A stretch of 64,000 nt of DNA from Candidatus Rickettsiella isopodorum (GCF_001881495.1 NZ_LUKY01000033.1:434001-498000), one strand, 5' to 3'. Positions 35,469 through 45,412 are shown, counted from the stretch's first letter. A program made the numbers and translations. The notes: a model not told the origin generated them from the letters alone.

Positions 35469-37550
35469 TTAAGCTTTGAGTGTTATTGTCTTTGGCGCGA
35501 TGTCTTCTACTCGAATAGTTTTTGGTAACTGAAATAGGCTTTTACCTTTAGTAACATGACTTAGTAAAAGATTATTTTTCTCTTGATTTTCCTCCAATTT
35601 CTTCATGTTTTCTAGAGTTTTGTCAAGTAACTTAAAAAATTCTTGCATTAATGGCTCAATGTTTTGGCTTAATGTAGATATCATTTTCGATAAATCTATG
35701 AACGTCTCAGGCCTCTTTAATAATTCAGCTATTTGTTTTCTTGATTTTGGAAAAAAAATATTATTTTGGCTTCCATAAAAAGTAGTTAAATCTTTTGTAT
35801 TTCCAATTTTTGCATCTTTCAATATAGATTGGATCAAAAATAAAGTATCTACGTATTCAATATTTTTTTTGGTATCCCCTGACGCTCTATTCTCAATGGG
35901 GAACTCATTAATATCAAAAAGTTTAACAATTTGTGTAAATTTATAATTTACTATATAGAGAAGAAGTTGCTCGGATAATTTTTTTTTAAATGATACTGAT
36001 ACTAAAAACAAAGGATTCATTTTATAACTAAGAAAATGCCACCATTTTACTTTTAAAATAAATTTGTTATGAATTCTTTCAAATAACATTCTATCTAGAT
36101 TAGATACGTCAAATTTTGATGCTAAAAACTCTAAATTATTTATATTATTAATAAAAAAACTAATACTAAAAAAGTTTAAAATTAATTCTTTCATTTTAAT
36201 TAAAAATGATTTAAATAAAGAAATATTAGTTCGCTTATTGGGATATCCATCTAAACGTACTTGAAAAAAATAATTATCTAAATACTTTTTAATTGATTTT
36301 TTTTGAAGGTTTAAAAAATTTTCGATAGACAAATCTAATTTCAGTTTATTAATTTTTTCTATCACTGAATTTTCAGCTAAGTTTTTTATACATACATCTG
36401 AAATTTGATAAGCCCTATCGAAATTATTTTCATCCAATTTCAATTTTTTTTCTTCAATTAAGCAAATCATCTTTTCTAAATAATTAGCAATAGACTTCTT
36501 ACTAAAAGTCCTACTAAAATTGTCTATCTCTATATAAAAATTTTTAAATAAATCGTAGTTTATACCCCATTCACAATAAAAATTTTTGATATCGTCGAGC
36601 ATGGGTATTAAAGTGTAAATATTATCTGAGACAATCTGAACTTTTTTCATTAATTTTTCCAGATTTGAATAATTAATAGTTAGCAAAAAATTGTCTAGAT
36701 ACTTATTTTTTATATCTAAAAACTTTGGAAGTTGAAAAAAAACTTTAGATTCCTTATATACAGAAAGTGTTATATTAGGATCTTGAATTTTAAAATCATA
36801 AATCTTTTTACGAATTGCTTCTTTAAATTCTTCTAACGCAATGGATTGAAAAATAATTTCAATGCTACGTTCATATTGAAATCCAATTTTCTCCTTAGAC
36901 AAGATACTCCTGAGTATTACTGCTTCACGTATGTCTTTAGTTAGTTGAGTCTCATTATCATAACGAGAAATTATTTTATGATACATTTGATTAATGTTGA
37001 TATGAGTATTTGTTTGGTTAACAATTTCATTCCTGCAAATTTTTCTTTTTTTATTAGCAACAAAACCTTTTCCTTTGGCATCAAATTCAATTATTTGAGG
37101 TTTAACTCTTCTACGTAATCCTATTTTTTTAATTTCAGATGTATTTTTTATCATAAAATTTTCTAATTCAGATTTATCATTCTCATCGGCAGTGTAAATA
37201 TATTTTTTAAGGCTTGAGATGAACGTTAGTATTTCTTCATTAGGCAGATGATTAAAGTTATTTATAATAAAATTCAAATAACCTTCTATTAGAATTTGTT
37301 TTTCTCTGCTAAATTTGCTTTTAAAATAAAAATATACTGTGTCTATTATGACTGCTAAAATAGCAATATCGGTGGGAGGTAGAGACTCAGATTTAAATTG
37401 CTTAATCCAATTCGCTATTTGTTGTAAGTTTTCAGAAGAGTCTTTCTTTTCTAGCTTATCAATAATTTCTTTATTTTTTTCTAGTATTTTATCAATTATT
37501 ATAGCGTTATTGACGAGCTCTTCAGTTTCAATTGTCATTTCAGTTCTCAT
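35469..37550 (-). CDS. Large orphan protein, helical and Lys/Asn-rich (693 aa)
   Basis: I find no family for this 693-residue protein. It has no signal peptide or clear membrane helix, is rich in Lys, Asn, Ile and Glu, and is likely almost wholly helical. Its coding DNA is noticeably more AT-rich than neighbouring housekeeping genes. It is flanked by the thioredoxin-like gene (convergent, four bases) and a thiolation gene, with no operon partner. A long, soluble, AT-rich orphan fits an accessory gene, possibly a secreted effector, in Legionellales; the C-terminal end VEDIAPKTITLKA has no distinctive secretion signal. ATG at 37550 has a poor ribosome binding site, and the ATG at 37538 (after GAGAACTGAA) is an alternative. 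Confidence 0.6.
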   Translation of the reverse strand: MRTEMTIETEELVNNAIIIDKILEKNKEIIDKLEKKDSSENLQQIANWIKQFKSESLPPTDIAILAVIIDTVYFYFKSKFSREKQILIEGYLNFIINNFNHLPNEEILTFISSLKKYIYTADENDKSELENFMIKNTSEIKKIGLRRRVKPQIIEFDAKGKGFVANKKRKICRNEIVNQTNTHININQMYHKIISRYDNETQLTKDIREAVILRSILSKEKIGFQYERSIEIIFQSIALEEFKEAIRKKIYDFKIQDPNITLSVYKESKVFFQLPKFLDIKNKYLDNFLLTINYSNLEKLMKKVQIVSDNIYTLIPMLDDIKNFYCEWGINYDLFKNFYIEIDNFSRTFSKKSIANYLEKMICLIEEKKLKLDENNFDRAYQISDVCIKNLAENSVIEKINKLKLDLSIENFLNLQKKSIKKYLDNYFFQVRLDGYPNKRTNISLFKSFLIKMKELILNFFSISFFINNINNLEFLASKFDVSNLDRMLFERIHNKFILKVKWWHFLSYKMNPLFLVSVSFKKKLSEQLLLYIVNYKFTQIVKLFDINEFPIENRASGDTKKNIEYVDTLFLIQSILKDAKIGNTKDLTTFYGSQNNIFFPKSRKQIAELLKRPETFIDLSKMISTLSQNIEPLMQEFFKLLDKTLENMKKLEENQEKNNLLLSHVTKGKSLFQLPKTIRVEDIAPKTITLKA

Positions 37551-37697
37551 TATTTATTTTTTTATTATAATTTATTTGTCTCGATTTTTAGCTTAATTTA
37601 CTCCATTAAAGGTAAAAATTAATGCGTTAAAATCGATGTTAGGCTACGAAAAAATTGACAGGAAATTTCATGATCAAAAACAGCTGAAACATCCGCT

Positions 37698-37925
37698 TTA
37701 AAAAGATGGACTTGTGTTACTAAGTGCAACGACAAGGTTTGCCTTTTCATTTAAGCTAATGACATAAGATAAACAACGTTGTTCGGCCCAGATCCTAGCT
37801 AAATTCATTTTATCCATCCAAAGCCAATGTATAACGCTAAAACTTAACAAACCTCTTTTCCGAAAATTATTCATTATTTTTAATAGTTTTACTTTATTTT
37901 CAAGTAAATGGTAGATTACATGCAA
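37698..37925 (-). CDS. Possible small protein overlapping the end of tusE
   Basis: A 75-codon frame starting TTG at 37925 overlaps the tusE stop by ten bases and could be translated by coupling; an internal ATG at 37871 would give 57 residues. The sequence (LARIWAEQRCLSYVISLNEK and VVALSNTSPSF) looks protein-like but I know no family, and no ribosome binding site is visible. It may be a real small partner of TusE, or a chance frame. Confidence 0.3.
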   Translation of the reverse strand: MHVIYHLLENKVKLLKIMNNFRKRGLLSFSVIHWLWMDKMNLARIWAEQRCLSYVISLNEKANLVVALSNTSPSF

Positions 37926-38251
37926 CGAGTAGGTCTAGGCAATCCCGCTAACTTACTTGCTTGTTTAAGTATTCCTTTTGGAAATAGATTATTAAGATAA
38001 ATACTGCAGGCTTTTTCAGGACCTAGCTGTACCGCTAATTGATTAACCAAAATTCTGATCGGGGGAGTTTTATGATATTGCTGATAGAAATTGCGCAAAA
38101 AATAGATAACATGCCAATGATCTTTGATAAGCGTCAGTGCCTCATCTTTGGCAATTTTAATGGCTACTTCCTCATGCCAATCAGCCGAATGAACCAAATA
38201 TCCGAATTGATCCGTTAAAATTTCCGCACCATTAACTATTAAACCTATCAA
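37916..38251 (-). CDS. tusE: TusE/DsrC-family sulfur carrier
   Basis: The 111-residue protein belongs to the DsrC/TusE/DsvC family: FGYLVHSADWHEEVA near the start, then PIRILVNQLA and the C-terminal AGLPRPTRCM with the penultimate cysteine that carries persulfide sulfur. TusE receives sulfur from TusBCD and gives it to MnmA for 2-thiolation of tRNA wobble uridine. TusBCD are not in the window. I place the start at TTG 38251, which has AGGTGG six bases upstream; a GTG at 38260 is inside that site. It lies downstream of yccA, the same neighbour as in E. coli. Confidence 0.9.
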   Translation of the reverse strand: MIGLIVNGAEILTDQFGYLVHSADWHEEVAIKIAKDEALTLIKDHWHVIYFLRNFYQQYHKTPPIRILVNQLAVQLGPEKACSIYLNNLFPKGILKQASKLAGLPRPTRCM

Positions 38252-38504
38252 TGTAACCACCTGCTGCTAAGACAATGCAACAAAATACTTTCTTAAAAGT
38301 TGAGATGAAGCTATTTTTTAAGCAGCCTTTCTTATTCTCTCTATTTACGAACCTCTTTAAAAAGATAGTTGAGAAGCTTTTTCCGATCCAGCTAAATTGA
38401 ACAAGAATTAAACTCTATAGGTATATCCCAGCCATCCATTAACAGCAACCTTGGTTACCTAACGAGTTTATTTTATCTCAGTCGTTATAAAAAACTGAAA
38501 TAAA

Positions 38505-39179
38505 TTAATCTCGATTGCCACTGAATGCACCGAGTAAGTTCAATAAACTTAAAAAGATATTATAGAGTGATACATAAAGCGTCACAGTTGCCATGATGTA
38601 GTTAGTTTCACCTCCATGGATAATTTGACTGGTCTGAAACAAAATGATACCTGATGATAGTAATATGAAGACCGCTGATAAGGTGAGCATTAAAATAGGT
38701 ATATGAAAGAATAATGTACCGATGCTAGCCAGAAAGGCGACTATCATTCCAACCATCAAAAAACTTGCCATGAAACTAAAATCTTTTTTAGTTGTTAAAG
38801 CATATGCTGATAGAGAAAAAAAGATAAGGCCAGTAGCTCCCAGTGACATCATGATTAATTCATGTCCATTGGTAAACCCATGGATATAATGATTTAAAAT
38901 AGGACCCAGCGTATACCCCATAAATCCAGTTAAGCCAAACACAGACACTAAACCCCAAGAGCTATTTCGAGTAAAATTGGTTAAAAACAATAGGCCAAAA
39001 TAACCAATAAGTGTAACAAAGGGATTTAAGGGTGGGGCATTCGTAAACAAGGCAATACCAGCGGTTATTGCGCTAAAAACCAGCGTTAACCCTAGCAAAA
39101 TGTAAGTATTGCGTAAGATTGTATTAGTAGCTAAAACAGATTCTAAGCTAGGGTTTAATAGTATTTTACTAGAAGCCAT
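38505..39179 (-). CDS. yccA: Bax inhibitor-1 family membrane protein YccA
   Basis: The protein has seven hydrophobic segments spread over its length and the Bax inhibitor-1/YccA pattern, including 'SSWGLVSVFGLTGFMGYTLG' after helix 2, and 'LYVSLYNIFLSLLNLLG' at the end. In E. coli YccA is a substrate and modulator of the FtsH protease in the inner membrane. The frame opens at 39209, but the ATG at 39179 has GAGG eight bases upstream and gives the expected N-terminus, 224 residues. The gene pair yccA-tusE is conserved in gammaproteobacteria, supporting both calls. Confidence 0.92.
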   Translation of the reverse strand: MASSKILLNPSLESVLATNTILRNTYILLGLTLVFSAITAGIALFTNAPPLNPFVTLIGYFGLLFLTNFTRNSSWGLVSVFGLTGFMGYTLGPILNHYIHGFTNGHELIMMSLGATGLIFFSLSAYALTTKKDFSFMASFLMVGMIVAFLASIGTLFFHIPILMLTLSAVFILLSSGIILFQTSQIIHGGETNYIMATVTLYVSLYNIFLSLLNLLGAFSGNRD

Positions 39180-39267
39180 ATTACTTCCCTCGTATAAAAA
39201 TTTACCCATTCTACCATAAGCTATTTTACGCTGAAAGACGAAGCAGGCTAATTTTCCTAGGTATAAT

Positions 39268-40083
39268 TCACTCCCATAAAGGGTACCTCTCCAAGGTAAT
39301 CGGCATTTGAAAAAAAAGATGGGCTAGGGTGGAAAATGCAGGTGTATAATCGGAAACATAAAACTTCTTTTTCGGAGTGTTAGATGAAACAGCAAGGAGT
39401 TTGCGTTCTTTAAGTAGGTTTTTTACCACTTCAGCAACGATATCAGTTGAATCGACAATAACGGTTGCGTCGCCATAAAATTGTTTGATCTGCTGCTTAA
39501 TTAACGGGTAGTGTGTACATCCTAAAACTAAGGCATCAAGGTTATGAAGAGATGATTCTTTCAGATAGGTTTTAATTGCATCCGTCATAATAGTTTGGTC
39601 AATAAAACCTTCCTCTATCAGCGGCACCAGCAAAGGCGTAGCCAGTGTATTTAATCGAATATCAATACCCAATTCATCTAATTTTTTTCTATAGATATTT
39701 GAATTAATGGTTTGTTTAGTACCAATTAAACCTATTGTTTTATCGATATAATTTTTTGCTAAATAGTCAATCATGGGGGCAATCACATCAGCTACGATCG
39801 CCTTGCGACCTACATACTCTTTAACTAGCTCATAAGCAACCGCTGAGGCTGAATTACAAGCAATCAATATAAGCTTGCAATTTTGCTTAAGCAACATATC
39901 ACAAATTTTAATGGAATAGGCTTGTATGGCTGCAGCAGACTTGTCACCCCAAGGTGCGTGGGCTGTATCGCCAAAATAAATGATAGACTCATCGGGTAAC
40001 AGCTTAGTGACGGCATGAGCAACAGTTAACCCCCCAATACCGCTATCAAATATGCCAATAGGTTGTGAATAATTAGAAGACAT
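39268..40083 (-). CDS. murI: Glutamate racemase
   Basis: The 271-residue protein shows the MurI motifs: GIFDSGIGGLTVAHA at the N-terminus, FGDTAHAPWG, the first catalytic cysteine in LIACNSASAVA and the second in LVLGCTHYPL. It makes D-glutamate for peptidoglycan in the cytosol. It follows the TSUP transporter gene by 12 bases and is probably co-transcribed with it. MurA elsewhere in the window and this gene indicate that the organism makes its own cell wall. Confidence 0.96.
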   Translation of the reverse strand: MSSNYSQPIGIFDSGIGGLTVAHAVTKLLPDESIIYFGDTAHAPWGDKSAAAIQAYSIKICDMLLKQNCKLILIACNSASAVAYELVKEYVGRKAIVADVIAPMIDYLAKNYIDKTIGLIGTKQTINSNIYRKKLDELGIDIRLNTLATPLLVPLIEEGFIDQTIMTDAIKTYLKESSLHNLDALVLGCTHYPLIKQQIKQFYGDATVIVDSTDIVAEVVKNLLKERKLLAVSSNTPKKKFYVSDYTPAFSTLAHLFFQMPITLERYPLWE

Positions 40084-40095
40084 ATTGATGATAAT

Positions 40096-40887
40096 TTAAT
40101 GAATTAATAAGGTAATACCTAATATAAAAAGAAATAATGCAAAAAACCTTCGCAAAATATTCCCTGCAATGCGCTTACCCAATCCTGTCCCTATGGGAAC
40201 AAAAAGCACACTCCCTATCGATATCCCTAATACCGCAGGCCAATAGACAAACCCAACGCTACCAGAGGGCAGATTATTAGCATGCAAGCCGGTTAAAGTA
40301 AAAGTTATAGCGCCTAAAATTGCAAGTAACAATACACATGCTGAAGAAGTCGCAATCGCATGATGAGTTGACATCCCCAAACGTAAAAAAACCGGAACTG
40401 AAATTGCTCCTCCACCAAGACCTAACAATCCAGAAATGATACCAATAAAAAAACCTATAGACCATTTCTTTATCGTATTTAATAGAATAATTTCTTTTTT
40501 TATACTAGGACTCCTATGAAAATAGAGTTTGAAGGCTACTGAAAAAAGAAATAAGCTAAATAATAATTTTAATGTTTGTGTAGATAACAATAGTGCTAGT
40601 AAAGCCCCCGTTATTATACCGACAACCATTCCTGGAACTAATTGTCGAAATAAAAGCCAATTAATAGAAAAACTGCGCTGCTGATGATAGACGGCAATCA
40701 ACGAGGTAAAGATAATGGATGTTAATGCAGTACTCGTTGCCATATGCATTTGTAAATGTTCAGGAATATTTGCATGTGCAAAAATCGCAAGCAATCCAGG
40801 AACTAAAACGGTTCCGCCACCAATACCCAGGAGCCCTGCTAAAAAACCAGCTAATAAGCCTATGGATACATATAATAAAAAAAACAT
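40096..40887 (-). CDS. TauE/SafE (TSUP) family membrane transporter
   Basis: The 263-residue protein has about eight membrane segments and the internal duplication of the TauE/SafE family, each half with the glycine-rich motif: 'GFLAGLLGIGGGTVLVP' and 'GIISGLLGLGGGAISVP'. Family members export sulfite, sulfoacetate or other small anions; a few have different roles, so the substrate is open. It is in the inner membrane. The gene lies between the CDF transporter and murI on the same strand. Confidence 0.88.
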   Translation of the reverse strand: MFFLLYVSIGLLAGFLAGLLGIGGGTVLVPGLLAIFAHANIPEHLQMHMATSTALTSIIFTSLIAVYHQQRSFSINWLLFRQLVPGMVVGIITGALLALLLSTQTLKLLFSLFLFSVAFKLYFHRSPSIKKEIILLNTIKKWSIGFFIGIISGLLGLGGGAISVPVFLRLGMSTHHAIATSSACVLLLAILGAITFTLTGLHANNLPSGSVGFVYWPAVLGISIGSVLFVPIGTGLGKRIAGNILRRFFALFLFILGITLLIH

Positions 40888-40950
40888 TTAAGAACCAAAA
40901 ATTAGTAAATTTACTAATTGTAAAAAAATTAAGTCTTCATGATTTTAAAA

Positions 40951-41847
40951 TTAGCAAACTAAAGACTGCGTACAAGGATATTTTTTTTGTCCTTGTTCAA
41001 CTTGTAAAGTAATATGCTGGATATGAAATTCTTTATTTAAATCTCGATTGATCTTTAAATATTCCTCATCTGATAAACCCCCTTCGGGCATAATCAAATG
41101 TGCAGTCAATGCTGTTTCTTGTGTGCTTAATCCCCAAATATGTAAATCATGAACCTCCTGAACTCCGGGCAATTTTTTTAAATAAGTATAGACTGCTTTC
41201 TGATTTACTCCATAAGGAACCGCACCTAAGATTAACTCTACTGAACGTCTTAGTAAATTCCAACTACCCCAAGTGATAATACCAACAACTAACAATCCTA
41301 CTATCGGATCTATCCATAGCCATCCGGTAAAATAAATAGCGGCCCCTGCTAGCACAACACCTAAAGCAATAAGCGCATCATAAGCCAAATGTAAAAAAGC
41401 CCCTTTAATATTCAGATCGGTAGCACTTTGTCTCATAAATAATAAAGCTGTTCCTCCGTTGATTAAGATTCCAATAAAGGCAACAGCCATCACAATAACT
41501 TCATTAATTTCTTTTGGATGATTAAGCCTATTAATCGATTCATACACGATTAACGCTGAGGTTAATACAAGTAATAAAGCATTAGCTAATGCTGCTAAAA
41601 TGGTTAATTTTTTATAACCATAACTATAACGTTGAGTTGCGCGCCTTTTGACTAAAACACTAGCTCCCCAGGACATCAATAAACCTAAAACATCTCCAAA
41701 ATTATGCACGGCATCTGACAATAAGCTAACTGAATGGGCAATAAATCCATAAACTACCTCTGTTAATAAAAAGCCTGCATTTAGTAAAATCGCAATAGCA
41801 AAACTTATATTTAAAGTAACAAAAGTAGGATGATGAGTATGTGACAT
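40951..41847 (-). CDS. Cation diffusion facilitator (ZitB/CzcD type)
   Basis: The 298-residue protein has six membrane helices with the metal-site pairs LLSDAVHNFGDVLGL in helix 2 and LHLAYDALIALGVV in helix 5, both typical of zinc-exporting CDF proteins, and a cytosolic C-terminal domain (VQEVHDLHIWGLS). It is a metal/proton antiporter of the inner membrane, probably for Zn(II). It begins five bases after lolA. A zinc exporter would help against host metal poisoning; there is no metal regulator gene close by. Confidence 0.93.
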   Translation of the reverse strand: MSHTHHPTFVTLNISFAIAILLNAGFLLTEVVYGFIAHSVSLLSDAVHNFGDVLGLLMSWGASVLVKRRATQRYSYGYKKLTILAALANALLLVLTSALIVYESINRLNHPKEINEVIVMAVAFIGILINGGTALLFMRQSATDLNIKGAFLHLAYDALIALGVVLAGAAIYFTGWLWIDPIVGLLVVGIITWGSWNLLRRSVELILGAVPYGVNQKAVYTYLKKLPGVQEVHDLHIWGLSTQETALTAHLIMPEGGLSDEEYLKINRDLNKEFHIQHITLQVEQGQKKYPCTQSLVC

Positions 41848-41852
41848 AAAAT

Positions 41853-42476
41853 CTACCCTTTTACGACTTCAATATTTTTATCACCGGGCATAATAAAATG
41901 AAATGTCTGCGAGGATAGATGTGGATTTAATTCAATTTTCGAAAAATTTATCACTGTTTGTTGATCTAACTTATCGATCAAACGCATTTCACGTAAGTAA
42001 TTTTTTTGGAAAATCAATGTAATTGATTGAAATAATGCATTTTTATTTTTTGGAAATAAAGTAAAGCCTTGAACATTCATTAAAGGATTAATTATAAACT
42101 GTTGGGTTAAATTTTTAGGTGAATCGCTTAATAATGCCGCAGGAGAATCTGCATCGACTGATTTTTGTTTTTGGATGGTTATTTGTTGTAAATCAATATC
42201 ATAAAACCAAATGCGCTGCCCATCTGCGACTAATAATTGCCTGTTAGGTCGTATAACTTCCCAGCGAAAACGACCCGGTCGTTGTATAGTCATCTTGCCG
42301 CTCACTTGCTGCAAAATCTGTCCTCTAGCATTCATCACTGTTTGCGTAAAATCAGCCCGAAAGGTTTGTAAATTATTTAATAACTGACTTAGTTGATCTC
42401 CAGCTAGCACTTGGTTAGTGACTAAGCAAAGTATAAGTGTTAAAAAAAACAGTTTAAATAGGTTTAAAAATTTCAT
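41853..42476 (-). CDS. lolA: Outer-membrane lipoprotein carrier protein
   Basis: The 207-residue protein has a signal peptide (about residues 1-25, ending QVLAG) and the LolA pattern: LQTFRADFTQTVMNARG, then 'GRFRWEVIRPNRQLLVADG' followed by IWFYD. LolA carries lipoproteins across the periplasm from LolCDE to LolB. Length is normal. The usual neighbours ftsK and rarA are not here; instead it is followed by a CDF transporter gene five bases away. Confidence 0.93.
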   Translation of the reverse strand: MKFLNLFKLFFLTLILCLVTNQVLAGDQLSQLLNNLQTFRADFTQTVMNARGQILQQVSGKMTIQRPGRFRWEVIRPNRQLLVADGQRIWFYDIDLQQITIQKQKSVDADSPAALLSDSPKNLTQQFIINPLMNVQGFTLFPKNKNALFQSITLIFQKNYLREMRLIDKLDQQTVINFSKIELNPHLSSQTFHFIMPGDKNIEVVKG

Positions 42477-42610
42477 AAAAAGATATAGATAAAAATTTTA
42501 ATCGCGTAAATTCATTAAGATTTTACATTTATTTGAGCATTATATATCTATTATGCGATTGGATGCGAATTGGCAAAAAAGCTTTGCTCAGCTAACCTTG
42601 TTGCTCATAC

Positions 42611-43315
42611 TTAAGTAAAGGAGGAAGTATTTTCCAGTTTAATTAAAATCGACCAATCAATGCAAATGCAATCTAAATCGTTTTGCGACAGATAGGGAAC
42701 AAAACTGAAAAAAGGTACATCTATAGATTGCTTTAAATATAACCCATTTTCTTCGTGAAATAACATATTAGGATCAATTTGATTACATATACAGGCTACA
42801 ATAGGAATATTTCTTTTTCTCAAGATTTCATAAGTTAAAAGGGCATGATTCAAACAGCCTAAACGCAGCCCCACGACAAGGATGACGGGCAAATTTAAGG
42901 CTTGCAATAAATCAAGCATCGTTTCAGTGTTATTTAAAGGGACAGCCCCCCCCCCTAGTCCTTCAATAACACAATAATCTGCTTTATAAGTTAATACAGG
43001 ATGGAATGATTGCATAATTTTAGCAAGACTTAGTTGGCAAGCTTGTTGTTCCGCTGCAATATGTGGTGCTACCGCTAGCCTGAAACAAAAAGGATTAACG
43101 TGCTCATAGGGAAGATAAATGGTTGCTGCTTTTTGCAGAGCAGTTGCATCAGAGTTTCGTAATCCAAGTTTGCTGAGTTTCGCTCCGCTGGAAACTGGTT
43201 TTAAACCGATAGTGGAATAACCATTCGCTTTTAAAAAAGATAATAAATTAACAGCGATAGTTGTTTTGCCCACATTAGTATCTGTACCTAAAATAAAAAA
43301 ACCTTTATTTTGCAT
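42611..43315 (-). CDS. bioD: Dethiobiotin synthetase
   Basis: The 234-residue protein shows the BioD P-loop GTDTNVGKTT at residue 10, the substrate Lys in GLKPVSSGAK and the segment VIEGLGGGAVPL. It converts diaminopelargonic acid to dethiobiotin using CO2 and ATP. It is the last gene of the minus-strand biotin series, 71 bp downstream of bioC. The ATG at 43315 is preceded by AT-rich sequence. Full length. Confidence 0.96.
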   Translation of the reverse strand: MQNKGFFILGTDTNVGKTTIAVNLLSFLKANGYSTIGLKPVSSGAKLSKLGLRNSDATALQKAATIYLPYEHVNPFCFRLAVAPHIAAEQQACQLSLAKIMQSFHPVLTYKADYCVIEGLGGGAVPLNNTETMLDLLQALNLPVILVVGLRLGCLNHALLTYEILRKRNIPIVACICNQIDPNMLFHEENGLYLKQSIDVPFFSFVPYLSQNDLDCICIDWSILIKLENTSSFT

Positions 43316-43386
43316 TAGCTTATATTTTTTTAATGAAAAACCTACTTTACGCCTATGTTGATAATAAAGCCGATTTAGTAAACCAT

Positions 43387-44256
43387 TTATCTACGAATAA
43401 AACTATTTAAAGGTATTTTGATCTCATTGGGATTATTCTGCCTGGAAGGCTTTTTTTCAGCCGCCCATGCATGCCCATAAATAATTTCCCATGTAGCCGG
43501 CAACTTTCCTTGGCTACGAAAATCTTCATAGGCTTGCAACAATTTTTTTAAAGCTCCTTTGGAAGTTAAACCACGTTGACGATCCTGAGCAAGATTTCGT
43601 ACGCCTAATTTTTTTAGTTCCCGCATCAAATCTACGGCTTCTGAATACAATAAAGTAAAATATTCAACATCCATCACCGGATCGACAAAAGGTGCTTGTA
43701 ATAAATTATCCCCTAAATCGTGCATATCTACAAATAAATGCACATGTGAATAATTATCGATAGCTCTCCAGCAATGGCGTAGCTCCTGCAAAGTATCAGG
43801 TCCTACCATGGAAAAAAGTAGTAACCCTCCGGGCTTTAATATGCGTCGTATTTCATTGAGGCTCTTGCTAAAATCATTGCTCCAATGCAACATTAAATTG
43901 GAGTAAACTAATTCGAAACTATGATTACTAAATGGCAAATTCTCAGCACACCCACATACCCAATGGATATCGGTCAGTTGATACGCTTTTTCTTTAGCCT
44001 GAGCTTGTGCCAGCATTCCATTCGACTTATCTAAACCTATAATTTTAGCCGCGGGATATAATTTTTTTAAAAACGCGCCGAAATATCCGGTACCGCAACC
44101 CAGATCCAATATAGTTTGCGGTTTACAACGAATTCCTTGTAAACGTTCTAATAAAGATTCTCCTACCCGTTGTTGTAATACAGCGACTTCATCATAAGTT
44201 TTCGCCGCTTTATTAAAACGATGGACAATTTGGATTTCATCTAATTGGGTTATCAT
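43387..44256 (-). CDS. bioC: Malonyl-ACP O-methyltransferase
   Basis: The 289-residue protein is a SAM-dependent methyltransferase with motif I LDLGCGTGYFGAFL, and the BioC-type N-terminus 'VHRFNKAAKTYDEVAVLQQ'. BioC methylates the free carboxyl of malonyl-ACP, disguising it so that fatty acid synthesis can build the pimeloyl chain. Its start overlaps the end of bioF by 20 bases, so coupling is likely. A pimeloyl-ACP methyl ester esterase (BioH, BioG, BioK or similar) is needed next and is not seen in this window. Confidence 0.94.
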   Translation of the reverse strand: MITQLDEIQIVHRFNKAAKTYDEVAVLQQRVGESLLERLQGIRCKPQTILDLGCGTGYFGAFLKKLYPAAKIIGLDKSNGMLAQAQAKEKAYQLTDIHWVCGCAENLPFSNHSFELVYSNLMLHWSNDFSKSLNEIRRILKPGGLLLFSMVGPDTLQELRHCWRAIDNYSHVHLFVDMHDLGDNLLQAPFVDPVMDVEYFTLLYSEAVDLMRELKKLGVRNLAQDRQRGLTSKGALKKLLQAYEDFRSQGKLPATWEIIYGHAWAAEKKPSRQNNPNEIKIPLNSFIRR

Positions 44257-45412
44257 TTATTTTTATCAATTTTAGCCCCACGGCTATTTGTTCTAATAAT
44301 CTGTCAATTTCACTTTCTGAATGTAATGCACACAAGCTAATTCGTAGTCGCGAGGTATTTTTAAGTACTGTCGGAGGTCGAATAGCATTAACCAAGAAGC
44401 CATTTTGCAATAAATAGGCTGAAAGTGCTATGGTTTGCTCAGTATTCTTTATTAAAATCGGTTGAATGGGGGTCTGAGAAGGTAATATCGGTAGCTCTAA
44501 CTGTTGTGCCATCTGTTTAAAATAGGTGATTAAACTCTGTAATTTCGCTCTACGCCAGCTTTCTGTTTGCAATAATAATAAACTAGTATGCGCAGCTTTA
44601 GCTAAAGCCGGCGGCAAAGCTGTGGTATACATATAGGGACGAGAAAATTGAACTAGATTCTCGATGATAAGTTCATTCGAGGCCACAAAACCGCCAAAAC
44701 ATCCAAAAGCCTTACCGAAACCACCCGATAAAATATCTGGCTTACATCCAAAATATTCACAAATACCCACTCCATTTTTTCCTAATACTCCTATGCCGTG
44801 CGCATCATCTACTAACAATGTGGATGAAAATCTTTGAGCGATTTCGATTAAGGAGGGCAATAGCGCTATATCACCATCCATACTAAATACACCATCAGTC
44901 ATGATAAATTTTCGTCTAGAAATAGAATGCAATAAATGCTTCTCTAAACTAGCGAGGTTATTATGTAAATAACGTTTAAATGAGGCGCCTGTTAATTTTG
45001 CCCCATCGATTAAAGAAGCATGGCTTAGTTTGTCAGCAAATATCGCAGCATCTCTTTGCAATAAACTCCCCAAAATACCTAAATTAGCCATGTATCCTGT
45101 AGAAAATACGAGCACTTTAGGAAAATTAAGAAATTCAGCTAAGGCGAGCTCGAGCTCATGATGAAATCGATTATAAGCGCCAAGAAAATGTGAAGATCCA
45201 CTACCTACACCATAATCATCAGCTGCCTGTTTAAAAGATTTTATAACCGCGGGATGTTTGGCTAGACCTAAATAATCATTGGAAGAAAAAGAACAAAAAT
45301 TTTTATCATTATAACGCCGCTGCATACCGGCCAAGCTTTGTAAGACTTTACGTTCTCTATAGAGACCTTTTTGTTTATGTAAACTTAATACCTTTTCAAA
45401 AGTTAGTGACAT
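44237..45412 (-). CDS. bioF: 8-amino-7-oxononanoate synthase
   Basis: The 391-residue protein is a PLP-dependent alpha-oxoamine synthase: NDYLGLAKHP near residue 45, GSGSSHFLGAYN, LLVDDAHGIGVLG with the PLP-binding Asp, and the Schiff-base Lys in LSGGFGKAFG. It condenses pimeloyl-ACP with alanine. Its ATG at 45412 overlaps the end of bioB by ten bases and its own end overlaps bioC, so bioB-F-C form one tightly packed operon. Confidence 0.96.
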   Translation of the reverse strand: MSLTFEKVLSLHKQKGLYRERKVLQSLAGMQRRYNDKNFCSFSSNDYLGLAKHPAVIKSFKQAADDYGVGSGSSHFLGAYNRFHHELELALAEFLNFPKVLVFSTGYMANLGILGSLLQRDAAIFADKLSHASLIDGAKLTGASFKRYLHNNLASLEKHLLHSISRRKFIMTDGVFSMDGDIALLPSLIEIAQRFSSTLLVDDAHGIGVLGKNGVGICEYFGCKPDILSGGFGKAFGCFGGFVASNELIIENLVQFSRPYMYTTALPPALAKAAHTSLLLLQTESWRRAKLQSLITYFKQMAQQLELPILPSQTPIQPILIKNTEQTIALSAYLLQNGFLVNAIRPPTVLKNTSRLRISLCALHSESEIDRLLEQIAVGLKLIKINDNPIR

